From CAWUJT01 sp963922715 (GTDB lineage: Bacteria; Pseudomonadota; Alphaproteobacteria; Rhodobacterales; Rhodobacteraceae), in assembly GCA_963922715.1 (NCBI GenBank), contig CAWUJT010000077.1, forward strand, positions 1-11,895: a DNA stretch of 11,895 nt, written 5' to 3'. Shown here one piece after another: positions 1-6,957 of this stretch; positions within the stretch are counted from its first letter, which is position 1; each line of letters begins with the position of its first letter. The notes below the pieces were generated by a model. It worked only from the letters and a program-made list of their open reading frames with translations. It searched no databases and was not told where the DNA came from. The position numbers were made by a program, and so were the translations under genes.

Positions 1-239
1 CTATTTCTGTCATGCATCAAGAGTGGGGGAAAGTTCTCTTTCCCCCATTTCTCTCTCCACGCTCACTGCCCTTGCTTGCGCTGCATCATCTGTTGACCGC
101 ACAAGCATGGTAGGATCTATATACATCATACAAGATCCTATAAGTGTTGTTTCAGCCCCACACTTTGCGGTACTTTCGTTAATGACTTCTAGCAATGGGA
201 CTTCTAAGGTCCGGGCAAAAATTTGCGACAGAGCTTCTC
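1..239. other. Region downstream of the gsp operon, no convincing gene
   Basis: This stretch follows the stop of the GspC-like gene. On the minus strand a frame is open from about position 260 to a TGA at 10-12, but its only usual start codons are a TTG at 195 and later internal ATGs, with no clear ribosome binding site. The 61-residue product from the TTG (beginning MLEVINESTAK, ending ELSPTLDA) resembles nothing I recognise. The plus strand has an overlapping 94-codon frame (23-307) that runs into the 3' end of the GspC-like gene and looks like a shadow. The clearest element is the hairpin at 24-47. A real small gene or a decayed gene end cannot be excluded. Confidence 0.4.
24..47. terminator. 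Perfect 10-bp hairpin, likely transcription terminator
   Basis: The plus strand reads TGGGGGAAAG, a TTCT loop, then CTTTCCCCCA: ten perfectly paired bases with a G+C-rich base. It lies about 190 bases past the stop of the last gsp gene. Read on the plus strand it is followed by TTTCTCTCT, a broken T tract. Read on the minus strand it is followed by CTCTTGATG, a poor U tract. It therefore fits best as a terminator for transcription entering from the left on the plus strand, or as a bidirectional or Rho-assisted stop or a 3'-end stabilising stem for the gsp transcript. Confidence 0.5.
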
Positions 240-890
240 TTACTCTGTGGTACCTACGCTATGAAATACTTTTCTCTGTAAGGCACCTGGCACTAACGGG
301 GCTGTAGCCTCTGCCAAGATAACTTGAGATACTTTTTGCGTTCCTGTGGAGGGGATGTTTTGTGCATATAAATCATCTGTAGAGCGTCGTTCAGATAAGT
401 TTTCTGAAGAGGGTTCATGAATTCTGAGGGTGAGTTCACGCTCTGCAACGAATGTGATAAATGTATTTTCAATATTAACCACATCAATTTCAACCGCAAC
501 ACCATTTCGAGCGGCCAATGTCGATCTACCTGGTCTGATAAGATGTGTTTTACCGTCTACACGGCTTTTGAGAATTGCGATTTGTTGTGTGCCCTTTTGG
601 ACAACACCTGTTAAAATATAATCAGACAGTTGAATGCTTGAGTTAGACGCATGTTTGTTTTCATCAGCAACGGTTTGTGTTTGTTGTCCTATTGGTGTTG
701 TTTTTTGTTCGATCACTGTGGGCATTACAGGCCGTCGGGTTGCCTTGAACAACGGGCGGGCGGTGGTTTGCGGTAAAAGGGATTGTACAAAACCAGGCGA
801 AGCACTTGATTTGCGCGGAAGGTCATTACAAAGGCCTTTGCTCAGTGGCAAAAAACTAAGAGAGATGACTATGATATAATGGCGAAACAT
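240..890 (-). CDS. GspC/GspN-like T2SS connector protein, HR-type domain without PDZ
   Basis: This 216-residue protein probably links the inner-membrane platform to the secretin. Residues 4-20 are a hydrophobic signal or anchor segment after a short basic start (MFRHYIIVIS). Residues 45-54 (RPLFKATRRP) match the RPLF-x-x-RRP signature common in short GspC/GspN-type proteins. A Ser/Gln/Thr-rich linker follows, then at about 90-158 a beta-rich stretch (YILTGVVQKG, QIAILKS, ELTLRIHE) like the homology region (HR) of GspC. No PDZ or coiled-coil domain follows, so it is shorter than the usual GspC of roughly 270-300 residues. The Cys at 21 does not sit in a good lipobox. The ATG start has no clear Shine-Dalgarno sequence and lies in the same frame as the preceding gspG, 11 sense codons after its TAA. 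The gene is markedly A+T-rich. Family assignment rests on short motifs; a pilotin-like or PilP-like protein is the alternative. Confidence 0.6.
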   Translation of the reverse strand: MFRHYIIVISLSFLPLSKGLCNDLPRKSSASPGFVQSLLPQTTARPLFKATRRPVMPTVIEQKTTPIGQQTQTVADENKHASNSSIQLSDYILTGVVQKGTQQIAILKSRVDGKTHLIRPGRSTLAARNGVAVEIDVVNIENTFITFVAERELTLRIHEPSSENLSERRSTDDLYAQNIPSTGTQKVSQVILAEATAPLVPGALQRKVFHSVGTTE

Positions 891-923
891 AATGCTAATA
901 GCATATTCATACCATTCTTTCTT

Positions 924-1358
924 TTAAAATCCAATATCCACATTCTCCCCCGTGCCCCCGACAAGACCATCTGCCCCCAAAGAACTAATTTTGAATTGCC
1001 CTGTTTGCACATCCATCTCATACAAGAATGCATTTCCCCAGGGATCTAAAGGAAGCGCCCCACCTTTAAGGTAAGGCCCTGTCCAGCTCGTCACACCAGA
1101 AGGAGCGGCGATAAGCGCTTCTAACCCTTGTTCTGTGGTTGGTGGCCCCCCATTGCTGAGTGCGTAAAGCTCCACCGCTGTTGAAAGACGGTCCACTTGC
1201 ACTTTTGCGGTGTCAGATTTTGCACCAGAGACGTAGTTAAGGACACGCGGGCCGACAAGGCCGACAAGCAGCCCCATGATGATCAAAACCACCAGCATCT
1301 CAACCAAAGTCAGCCCACGTGATCGCCTTACTCGTTTGATATAAATAGCCAAAGTCAT
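924..1358 (-). CDS. gspG: GspG, major pseudopilin of the T2SS
   Basis: GspG is the main subunit of the periplasmic pseudopilus that pushes substrates through the secretin. From the ATG the product is 144 residues, normal for the family. A basic prepilin leader ends RRSRG at residue 15, and the mature protein begins LTLVEMLVVL with the conserved Glu at +5 and a hydrophobic helix to about residue 36. The core has the family signatures PPTTEQGLEAL (72-82) and LPLDPWGNAFLY (102-113). The C-terminus GADGLVGGTGENVDI (128-142) is the calcium-binding loop of major pseudopilins. Residue +1 is Leu rather than the usual Phe. An in-frame TTG at 1367 would add three residues; I prefer the ATG because the leader is then already complete. 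The gene starts 64 bases after the gspD stop and is followed in frame by the GspC-like gene. Confidence 0.93.
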   Translation of the reverse strand: MTLAIYIKRVRRSRGLTLVEMLVVLIIMGLLVGLVGPRVLNYVSGAKSDTAKVQVDRLSTAVELYALSNGGPPTTEQGLEALIAAPSGVTSWTGPYLKGGALPLDPWGNAFLYEMDVQTGQFKISSLGADGLVGGTGENVDIGF

Positions 1359-1422
1359 ATATCTCAATATCCGATGGAAAACTTATTTAGAATGATGGAT
1401 CAAGATAAGCTATCAAGCAAGG

Positions 1423-3555
1423 TTATTCTACGCGGCGGCGTGTCAATGTGTTTTGTGGAAAGAACTCTGGCGGCAGGTTTTGGAGCCTTTGCCTGATCTC
1501 ATCTGTGGTGTCTTGGACCTCACGTGGATTTCGTATCACACGTGGCGTAAGAAGAATTATGAGTTCTGTACGATCTCTGCCATTTTGCCGTGTGCCGAAA
1601 AGGGCACCGATACCGGGAATATCAGACAAAACGGGGGTTCCTGATTTAGATGCTGTATCAGAGCGCTGCATCAGTCCACCAAGGAAAATAGTCTGTCCGT
1701 CCTGAACGGCAATCGACGTCTCGATTGTTCGCTGAGAGATCGTTGGCGTGAGGGTCCCTGTACGGCTATCGTCATTAACGTTAGAGGTTTCCTGTTTGAT
1801 CTCTAACGTTACTAATCCCGAAGATGATACTCTGGGCGAAATTTCGAGTACCACACCCGTTTGCCGAAACGTAACAGAATTTACGATTGTCTCATTGTCT
1901 GTCGTACTTTGTTGTTGTGTGATGACCGGGACCTCATCACCGACGTTTAATCGGGCAGATTGATTGTCGAGCACCATAAGGCGCGGTGTCGAAATGACAT
2001 TCAAACGTGTAACTGTATCCAAAGCCGACAGTACGACCTCGGCACCACCGGTGACATATGACGCCACAAAGCCAGGAAATGATCCGTCTGTCGACCCAGA
2101 AGCATTATTTGAACTTGTCAGAACACCGTTGCCGTTTTCAAGAAAAAATTGCACACCGTAATTCAGTTGATCGGTTAAGGACACTTCGGCAATCGTGGCA
2201 TCTATGAGAACTTGAAGCGGCGCGACGTCAAGCTGCTTTATAATTGCCTCTATATATCTATAGGTATCTGGTTTTGCACGAATAATCAGAGAGTTATTAA
2301 CTTCATTGGCATATATTTGAACGGTATCTTCGTGTTGCACATCACTAGATTGAGACCGCACTCCAGTGCCTAAAGATGTCTCATCCCCATCGCCACCATC
2401 AATGGTTACAGTCTCCGTTTCTTCAGAAAAGCTGGCTTCATTGACATTGATTGCGCCAGAGTTGTTAACAAAAACCTCTGTCAAAGCGTCGGCCACATCC
2501 TGTGCTAGTACATTTTCGATGCGATAAACATAAAGACCGCCCTGGTTTCCAGCCCCACCTTCGTCCAGACGTTTGATCCAGTCTTGCAGATCCTCCAGTA
2601 TTGCTTTGCGCTTGGTGACCATCAAGATGGCGTTCATTCTGCGGATGGGTTCAAGCACGACCTGATCCTTGATGGGTGAATTTGCGCCCCCCAGTATGAC
2701 CTGAAGTTCTTGCACTATGTCATCCGCCTGCGCTTTTTGAAGGGGGAATAAACCGTACGATAATCCCTGGAGCCAATCTACGTCAAACAACGTGATGGCA
2801 TCACGCAACGCTGCAAGTTCAGAGGCCTCCCCAGACAGGATAAGGACATTGCGGCTTGCATCAAATCTGACCGTTGTTTGCGGCCCGCTCAGTGGCTCCA
2901 GCACCCCGGCCAGCTCACCTGCAGATGCGTTTTGAAGCGGTGCGATCAGAACGGAATAGCCGGGCCGCAGAGAGATCGCGCCATCGGCGAGTATGGGTGA
3001 AAGGGAGCCCGTGCTGGCATCTGATAAAGGCACGATTGTGTATATGCCGTCCCTGTTGATAAGCGCGGCCCCGTTTTGCCGTAGAATAAGGCTGAATGTG
3101 GCAAGGGTATCATCTTCGGAAAGCGGTGTGACCGTTTGCAATGTTACCGTGCCCTGAACACGTGGATCAAGAAGGTAGTTTTGCTCCAGAAGGTCCCCCA
3201 GGATTGTCTGGGCCACATCTGGCAGGCTTGCGTCATCAAAGTTCAGGAATATGTCACCATCCGGGGCGCGATGGGCGCCTTGCGGGATATTTTCCTGCGA
3301 CTGGTTTACGAATTGGTCATCGCCAAACCGCAAATAAGACAATGCCTGTTGGTCCTCTTGCCCCCCAATGATTGTTCTGCTGCCGCCAGCCAAACGTCTT
3401 GGGATACCCGTGTTTAAACCATTTCCACTTAGACCCTGCGTCCATCCTGGTGCATCATTATTCGCAGAACAGGCCATCATGGCAAACAACAGGACAGCAA
3501 GTTTAAGCCTGCGCCCAAACCATGTGACGTATGAAGAGATCTGGACCAATTTCAA
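1423..3555 (-). CDS. gspD: GspD, T2SS secretin (predicted outer-membrane lipoprotein)
   Basis: GspD forms the gated outer-membrane channel of the T2SS. Its 710 residues show the standard order: N0 domain about 101-178 (DIFLNFDDASLPDVAQTIL), N1 about 198-258, N2 about 265-332, N3 about 341-443, and the secretin barrel about 446-674 with VPVIT (542-546), LTPTISQRTIETSIAV, GGLMQRSD and DIPGIGALFG near the end. N3 carries an acidic Ser/Glu/Asp-rich insertion at about 374-410. The N-terminus has a basic stretch (FGRRLK) and a hydrophobic core ending LLFAMMAC, a plausible lipobox with Cys29, so it may pilot itself to the outer membrane. The tail after the barrel is only about 36 residues and no pilotin-binding S-domain is evident. 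The start is a TTG preceded by GGGGTGG; no ATG is available in frame after the upstream stop. It lies 88 bases after gspM. Confidence 0.95.
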   Translation of the reverse strand: MKLVQISSYVTWFGRRLKLAVLLFAMMACSANNDAPGWTQGLSGNGLNTGIPRRLAGGSRTIIGGQEDQQALSYLRFGDDQFVNQSQENIPQGAHRAPDGDIFLNFDDASLPDVAQTILGDLLEQNYLLDPRVQGTVTLQTVTPLSEDDTLATFSLILRQNGAALINRDGIYTIVPLSDASTGSLSPILADGAISLRPGYSVLIAPLQNASAGELAGVLEPLSGPQTTVRFDASRNVLILSGEASELAALRDAITLFDVDWLQGLSYGLFPLQKAQADDIVQELQVILGGANSPIKDQVVLEPIRRMNAILMVTKRKAILEDLQDWIKRLDEGGAGNQGGLYVYRIENVLAQDVADALTEVFVNNSGAINVNEASFSEETETVTIDGGDGDETSLGTGVRSQSSDVQHEDTVQIYANEVNNSLIIRAKPDTYRYIEAIIKQLDVAPLQVLIDATIAEVSLTDQLNYGVQFFLENGNGVLTSSNNASGSTDGSFPGFVASYVTGGAEVVLSALDTVTRLNVISTPRLMVLDNQSARLNVGDEVPVITQQQSTTDNETIVNSVTFRQTGVVLEISPRVSSSGLVTLEIKQETSNVNDDSRTGTLTPTISQRTIETSIAVQDGQTIFLGGLMQRSDTASKSGTPVLSDIPGIGALFGTRQNGRDRTELIILLTPRVIRNPREVQDTTDEIRQRLQNLPPEFFPQNTLTRRRVE

Positions 3556-3643
3556 AGCACCACCCCGTGAATCAATTTTGTGAATTCCCTGGTTGCAATG
3601 TATTTCACTTCACAAGACAGTTCTATCCCTTTACAATAATTAC
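3556..3643. other. 88-base gspM-gspD spacer
   Basis: This is the largest gap inside the gsp gene run. It is A+T-rich compared with gspM-E upstream. The part next to gspD holds GGGGTGG about 6 bases before the TTG start, which probably serves as its ribosome binding site. I see no convincing -35/-10 pair and no terminator-like hairpin, but a weak internal promoter for the gspD-gspG-connector segment is possible. Confidence 0.4.
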
Positions 3644-4171
3644 TTAATCGCGCAGCGTGTATTCTGCGGAAAGCGTGATGGATATGTCCAACATGTCTCC
3701 ACGTCCTTGTCTTAATCGCATGTCGGTTACAGTCATTTTGGGAATGGACGTTTCCAGTTGATACAAGGCAAGTTGCAACGCAGCTATGTCACCGGAGGCC
3801 GAAAGCGACAGATCCAGTCGGCTGTCCTGCGGTGTGGGCGGGGCAGGGTCAATCCGGCTGATGCTCAGGCCAGATGCCTCTGCAATCTTGCGGGCGGTCT
3901 CTTGCAAATCCAAAGCGGCGGTCTCTGCGGTTTGCGCCAGCCATGTTGCGGCGTTGTCCTGCGCCGCATCCTCCAGCAAAGCGCGCTTTTCCTGCAAAAC
4001 CGGAAGCCGTGATGCTTGCTGCTGTGCCAGCGCTACAGCCATCTGCCTTGTGTCGCGTTCAATCTCTGTTTGATCCCTAAGTTGCACAAGATACACAAAT
4101 CCGCTGGTCATGGGTGTGACAGTCAGGAAAACCAGCAGGCTCCAGGACAAAAGCTGTCTTGTCTTCGTCAT
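3644..4171 (-). CDS. gspM: GspM, T2SS inner-membrane platform protein
   Basis: GspM is a bitopic inner-membrane protein that pairs with GspL and helps dock the pseudopilus and ATPase. The 175-residue product has a short cytoplasmic N-terminus (MTKTRQ) and one transmembrane helix at about 7-29. A long Gln/Ala/Glu-rich helix, likely coiled coil, follows at about 33-100, then an alpha/beta C-terminal domain (SISRIDPAPP, LDLSLSASGD, DISITLSAEY) of ferredoxin-like type. Sequence conservation in this family is low, so the assignment leans on topology, length and position. The start ATG overlaps the gspL stop (ATGA), indicating translational coupling. It is the last gene of the overlapping block before the gap to gspD. 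Confidence 0.85.
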   Translation of the reverse strand: MTKTRQLLSWSLLVFLTVTPMTSGFVYLVQLRDQTEIERDTRQMAVALAQQQASRLPVLQEKRALLEDAAQDNAATWLAQTAETAALDLQETARKIAEASGLSISRIDPAPPTPQDSRLDLSLSASGDIAALQLALYQLETSIPKMTVTDMRLRQGRGDMLDISITLSAEYTLRD

Positions 4172-5151
4172 GGTGTTTGTTCTTGAACAGAAAGCTGGAT
4201 GCTAAAGCGATTGCCTTCGGCCTGGTTGTTCAGCGTTCCCGTAAAGCGCGCATTTTGGAATTCAGGCGCGTCATTCAAAGCGCGCACCAGCATTTCCGGC
4301 TCTGCACTGAAGCCAGACAGGTTGATCTGCGTGCCCTCAACGGACAATTCCGTCAGATAACTGTGATCGGGGATTGTTCGGGTCAGGTTTTCCAGAATGG
4401 CATAGACAGGGGGGCGATTTGGAAACAGGAAGCCAGATGTGTTGTTGCTTTGTATCGCAAGCCTTTCCGCGATCTGCTGATCCAGAGCGCGGGCCGTGTC
4501 AACCTGGGGGCGCAAGGCCGCAACGTCGGCTTCGGCGTCTGTCAACAACCGGCGTTCCGACAGGTAGCTGGTGAAGGGTCCCGCCAAGGTCAACAGGCCC
4601 AGGACCGCAACACATCCAATAAACGTGAGCAGCCGCCTAAAACGGGGGCGATCCTGCGTCGAAAGATCAATGGTCTGCTCATAAGGTGTTTCGGTGGTGT
4701 CGCTGCGCATAAGCCAGCGCACGTCAATGCCGTCACGGTCGGCAGCCGCCAAGGCCTCAGACACTGCATTTTGTGGCACCACATGCGCCAGGTGCTTCTG
4801 ATTGGGTGCAACAGAGACATCATAAAAACTGCCTTCCAGCCCGAAAGGCGTCCGTTCTGCCAAATCAAGACGCAGAATGCGAAGCTGTTCAGAGCGTCGC
4901 ACGGGTGGAAGATCGACAGGTAGTGTGAGCCAGTCTGCCTTGGGAACCATAAGCACGGCACTGCGTTTGCCTGTATGAGACAACCGTATGTCTACCCCTT
5001 GTAAGCTGTTGTTTTTCCATATAAGTCTTGGAGAATTGCGCGGGGGCTGGCTGTCATCGGGCTTTGGTTGGCGCGCCAGCCCATCCAAAAACCAGCCCAA
5101 TGGAGCAGAGAGGGTTGGCAGGTTTTGATCTAACCAGGGATAATTGCTCAT
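4168..5151 (-). CDS. gspL: GspL, T2SS platform protein with PilN-like periplasmic domain
   Basis: GspL connects the cytoplasmic ATPase GspE to the inner-membrane platform. The 327-residue product has a cytoplasmic part of about 172 residues, one transmembrane helix at about 173-195 (RLLTFIGCVAVLGLL) and a periplasmic part. The periplasmic part starts with a helical segment (LLTDAEADVAALRPQVDTA) and continues with a PilN-like ferredoxin fold (VYAILENLTRTIPDHSYLTEL, then INLSGFSAEPEMLVRAL). The cytoplasmic region is shorter than the actin-like domain of about 230 residues in classical GspL, so this is a compact version. The segment LRILRLDLAERTPF fits the family. It begins with ATG overlapping the gspK stop (ATGA), preceded by TGAGG at good spacing, and ends overlapping the gspM start. 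Confidence 0.88.
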   Translation of the reverse strand: MSNYPWLDQNLPTLSAPLGWFLDGLARQPKPDDSQPPRNSPRLIWKNNSLQGVDIRLSHTGKRSAVLMVPKADWLTLPVDLPPVRRSEQLRILRLDLAERTPFGLEGSFYDVSVAPNQKHLAHVVPQNAVSEALAAADRDGIDVRWLMRSDTTETPYEQTIDLSTQDRPRFRRLLTFIGCVAVLGLLTLAGPFTSYLSERRLLTDAEADVAALRPQVDTARALDQQIAERLAIQSNNTSGFLFPNRPPVYAILENLTRTIPDHSYLTELSVEGTQINLSGFSAEPEMLVRALNDAPEFQNARFTGTLNNQAEGNRFSIQLSVQEQTP

Positions 5152-6014
5152 GGCTTGGCCTCAAAATGCGCAAAAATCGGATCTGCCTGCCCGACAGGCC
5201 AACTGTCAAGACGGTAGAACGCCTCTGTCGGATTGGTTTCAGGCAAGGGCAGAACAAACGCTGCCCCTGTGCCGCGGTGATGTCCGCTCTTTGTCCGCAC
5301 GGCGATTGTCACATGAAAAACAGGCAGACGCGGCACAAGGGCAGCATTCTCCACAGCAGGTGGGGGAGAAGGGGGCCTCTGCGGCGTCAAAGCCTGGGAG
5401 CGTTCACGGCGCCTCTCCAGCAGGGCATCAACCTGTGTTCTGGTTTCAGGCAAAAGCGCCAGAACCGCACGGGGCGCCACAGTGATATCTGGTGCAGGAA
5501 GGCCGGAATAGACCGTGGCCACCATACGCAGACGCGCCATCGCTAAAGTGGCCTCTGGACGGTCCAGGTCAACCAGGAGATCTGCAAAAACATCCACCGA
5601 CACAAAGGGAGAGGGGCGCGCATTCCATGTCTGTAACACGTGTGACCGGATGTCTGCATCCGAAAACAGGCCAGACAGCAAAGCCCGGCGTGTGGCCTGT
5701 GTGGCGGCATTCAAGTCGATCAACCCCGCTGCCGGTGTCAAACGCACGGCAGTTTCCCCTGTCTCGGATTCACCGGTTGGCATGACCAACCCGTCTGCTC
5801 TGAATTCAGGCCAGGCTGCTGCATTCGTACGAAGCGCCCAAACAGTATGTATGAGGCTCTGCGCCAACTGTGCCTCTTCAAGCAAAGCAAGCTGTGCACC
5901 GCGGGTCACTTGTGCATCGCGGCGCGCAACCTGTCCCAACCCTGCGGCAAACAAGCCAAGAATCAAGGCAATCCAAAGGATTGTCAGTAATACAAATCCG
6001 CCTCTTCGTCTCAT
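5148..6014 (-). CDS. gspK: GspK, minor pseudopilin at the pseudopilus tip
   Basis: GspK caps the pseudopilus with GspI and GspJ. The 288-residue product has a very short leader (MRRRGG) cut before Phe7; the mature protein begins FVLLTILWIALILG and the membrane helix runs to about residue 27. Position +5 is Thr, not Glu; absence of Glu5 is a known hallmark of GspK and fits its tip position. LIDLNAA (about 98-104) corresponds to the conserved LxDLN segment, followed by the large helical domain expected of the family. A Pro-rich, Arg-rich loop (RRRERSQALTPQRPPSPPP) lies near residues 200-219. Start and stop both overlap neighbours by ATGA, and GGGGGTGAG precedes the start. Confidence 0.93.
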   Translation of the reverse strand: MRRRGGFVLLTILWIALILGLFAAGLGQVARRDAQVTRGAQLALLEEAQLAQSLIHTVWALRTNAAAWPEFRADGLVMPTGESETGETAVRLTPAAGLIDLNAATQATRRALLSGLFSDADIRSHVLQTWNARPSPFVSVDVFADLLVDLDRPEATLAMARLRMVATVYSGLPAPDITVAPRAVLALLPETRTQVDALLERRRERSQALTPQRPPSPPPAVENAALVPRLPVFHVTIAVRTKSGHHRGTGAAFVLPLPETNPTEAFYRLDSWPVGQADPIFAHFEAKP

Positions 6015-6598
6015 CGGCTCACCCCCGGACAGACCAAGGGCCCACCCCGCCCGGTTTGATCGCCAACCGGCATAAGGCAGTCAAGCGGGATTTGCGCACC
6101 CAGCATCAGAACCCTGGCCTGGGGGCCGGCCTCTGCATAAACAGCCAGCGGCAGACCGCGGGCGGCAGCATCTGCGCCGATGGGTTTGAATGTCATCGCG
6201 CCTGTGAACAATCGGTAATCCTCTGGCCTATCCTTTTCAGGCCAGCGGCTTAGGCGGATATGCGTGCTGCCCTGTTCCATAAAGATCTCAATCCAGTGAA
6301 GCCCAGGGCGCGGTGTCTCGGGGGCCAGTCGGGTGACAAAGGCAAGACTTTGCGGTGTGACATCAAATGCAGCGTCAGAGGGGCGACCGGGGGTGCCGAC
6401 AAGAACGATATCCCGCAACCGCGCTTCGACAAACGCAAGCGCTGCAGCTTGTTCGGCGGCGGCATCGCTGCGCAGATCTTGTGTGGCAGACAATCGTGCG
6501 GCCTGGGAAAACACCCCGCTTGTCGCCACCAGGATCATACCGACAACCAGTAAAGTTACCAGCATCTCAACCAGTGTATAGGCGCGCCGGGCCTTCAT
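6011..6598 (-). CDS. gspJ: GspJ, minor pseudopilin
   Basis: GspJ belongs to the GspI-J-K tip complex of the pseudopilus. From the ATG that overlaps the gspI stop (ATGA), with GGAAAG nine bases upstream, the product is 195 residues. The leader is MKARRA, then YTLVEMLVTLLVVGMILV with Glu at +5 and the membrane helix. The residue before the cut is Ala instead of the near-invariant Gly, and the first mature residue is Tyr instead of Phe. The rest matches GspJ: a long helix (ARLSATQDLRSDAAAEQAAA), LAFVTRLAP, HIRLSRWPEK and a beta-rich C-terminal half. A TTG at 6619 would add seven residues inside gspI and is less likely than the coupled ATG. Confidence 0.9.
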   Translation of the reverse strand: MKARRAYTLVEMLVTLLVVGMILVATSGVFSQAARLSATQDLRSDAAAEQAAALAFVEARLRDIVLVGTPGRPSDAAFDVTPQSLAFVTRLAPETPRPGLHWIEIFMEQGSTHIRLSRWPEKDRPEDYRLFTGAMTFKPIGADAAARGLPLAVYAEAGPQARVLMLGAQIPLDCLMPVGDQTGRGGPLVCPGVSR

Positions 6599-6957
6599 TT
6601 GACAATTCTTTCCGACCAATAGCGTATCGGGCGGTCAAGACCGGGCCCTTCGACAGCAACCGAAATGCGCACCAGCCGAAAGCCTTCCAATGTCCGTGTC
6701 CTTGGGTCATGGGGACTGGGCCCAACTTTCCGCTGCCATGTCAACGCCCCTTGTATTCCCGTTTCTGTCTGGGCGTCTTGTTCCTCAACAAGGCGGCGCG
6801 CAAGCACCTCGGCCTCGTGATGGATGGAGGCTGAGCGCGTTAGATGTGCCGCATCGCCCATGGCCTGCACAAGCGCCGCAACCAGCACAGATGCAAGCAC
6901 CAGAGCCACCAGAGCCTCTAACAAGAGCGCGCCACGTTTAGCCCGAACCCTGCGTAT
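6595..6957 (-). CDS. gspI: GspI, minor pseudopilin, apparent ATA start codon
   Basis: GspI is a core minor pseudopilin that starts assembly of the tip complex. Reading the frame upstream of the first ordinary start (TTG at 6924) reveals the prepilin leader: VRAKRG followed by ALLLEALVALVLASVL, with Glu at +5. The TTG lies inside the mature helix and would delete the leader. Between the in-frame stop (TAA at about 6975) and this TTG there is no ATG, GTG or TTG. ATA at 6957-6955 follows a GGAGG by seven bases and gives a 120-residue product of normal GspI length, so I choose it. Residue +1 is Ala. The C-terminal part (FRLVRISVAVEG, IRYWSERIVK) fits the family. It overlaps gspH by 20 bases and gspJ by 4. 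A substitution of ATG to ATA, or a sequencing error, would explain the same picture. Confidence 0.85.
   Translation of the reverse strand: MRRVRAKRGALLLEALVALVLASVLVAALVQAMGDAAHLTRSASIHHEAEVLARRLVEEQDAQTETGIQGALTWQRKVGPSPHDPRTRTLEGFRLVRISVAVEGPGLDRPIRYWSERIVK

Noticed and set aside
1399..1420. Direct ATCAAG repeats between gspD and gspG
   Set aside because: Two six-base copies in a short A+T-rich spacer are expected by chance and have no associated element.
4159..4923. Long plus-strand open frame of 254 codons opposite gspL
   Set aside because: It is antisense to a well-supported gspL, has no recognisable domain and an Arg/Gln-rich composition typical of shadow frames in G+C-rich genes.
5028..6253. 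Several plus-strand open frames opposite gspK and gspJ
   Set aside because: They are antisense to genes with clear prepilin leaders and have low-complexity, Pro/Arg/Ser-rich translations with no family features.
6011..6619. gspJ starting at the TTG at 6619
   Set aside because: The ATG at 6598 overlaps the gspI stop, has GGAAAG at suitable distance and already gives a complete leader.
6595..6924. gspI starting at the TTG at 6924
   Set aside because: This start lies within the mature hydrophobic helix and removes the prepilin leader and cleavage site that are plainly encoded just upstream in frame.
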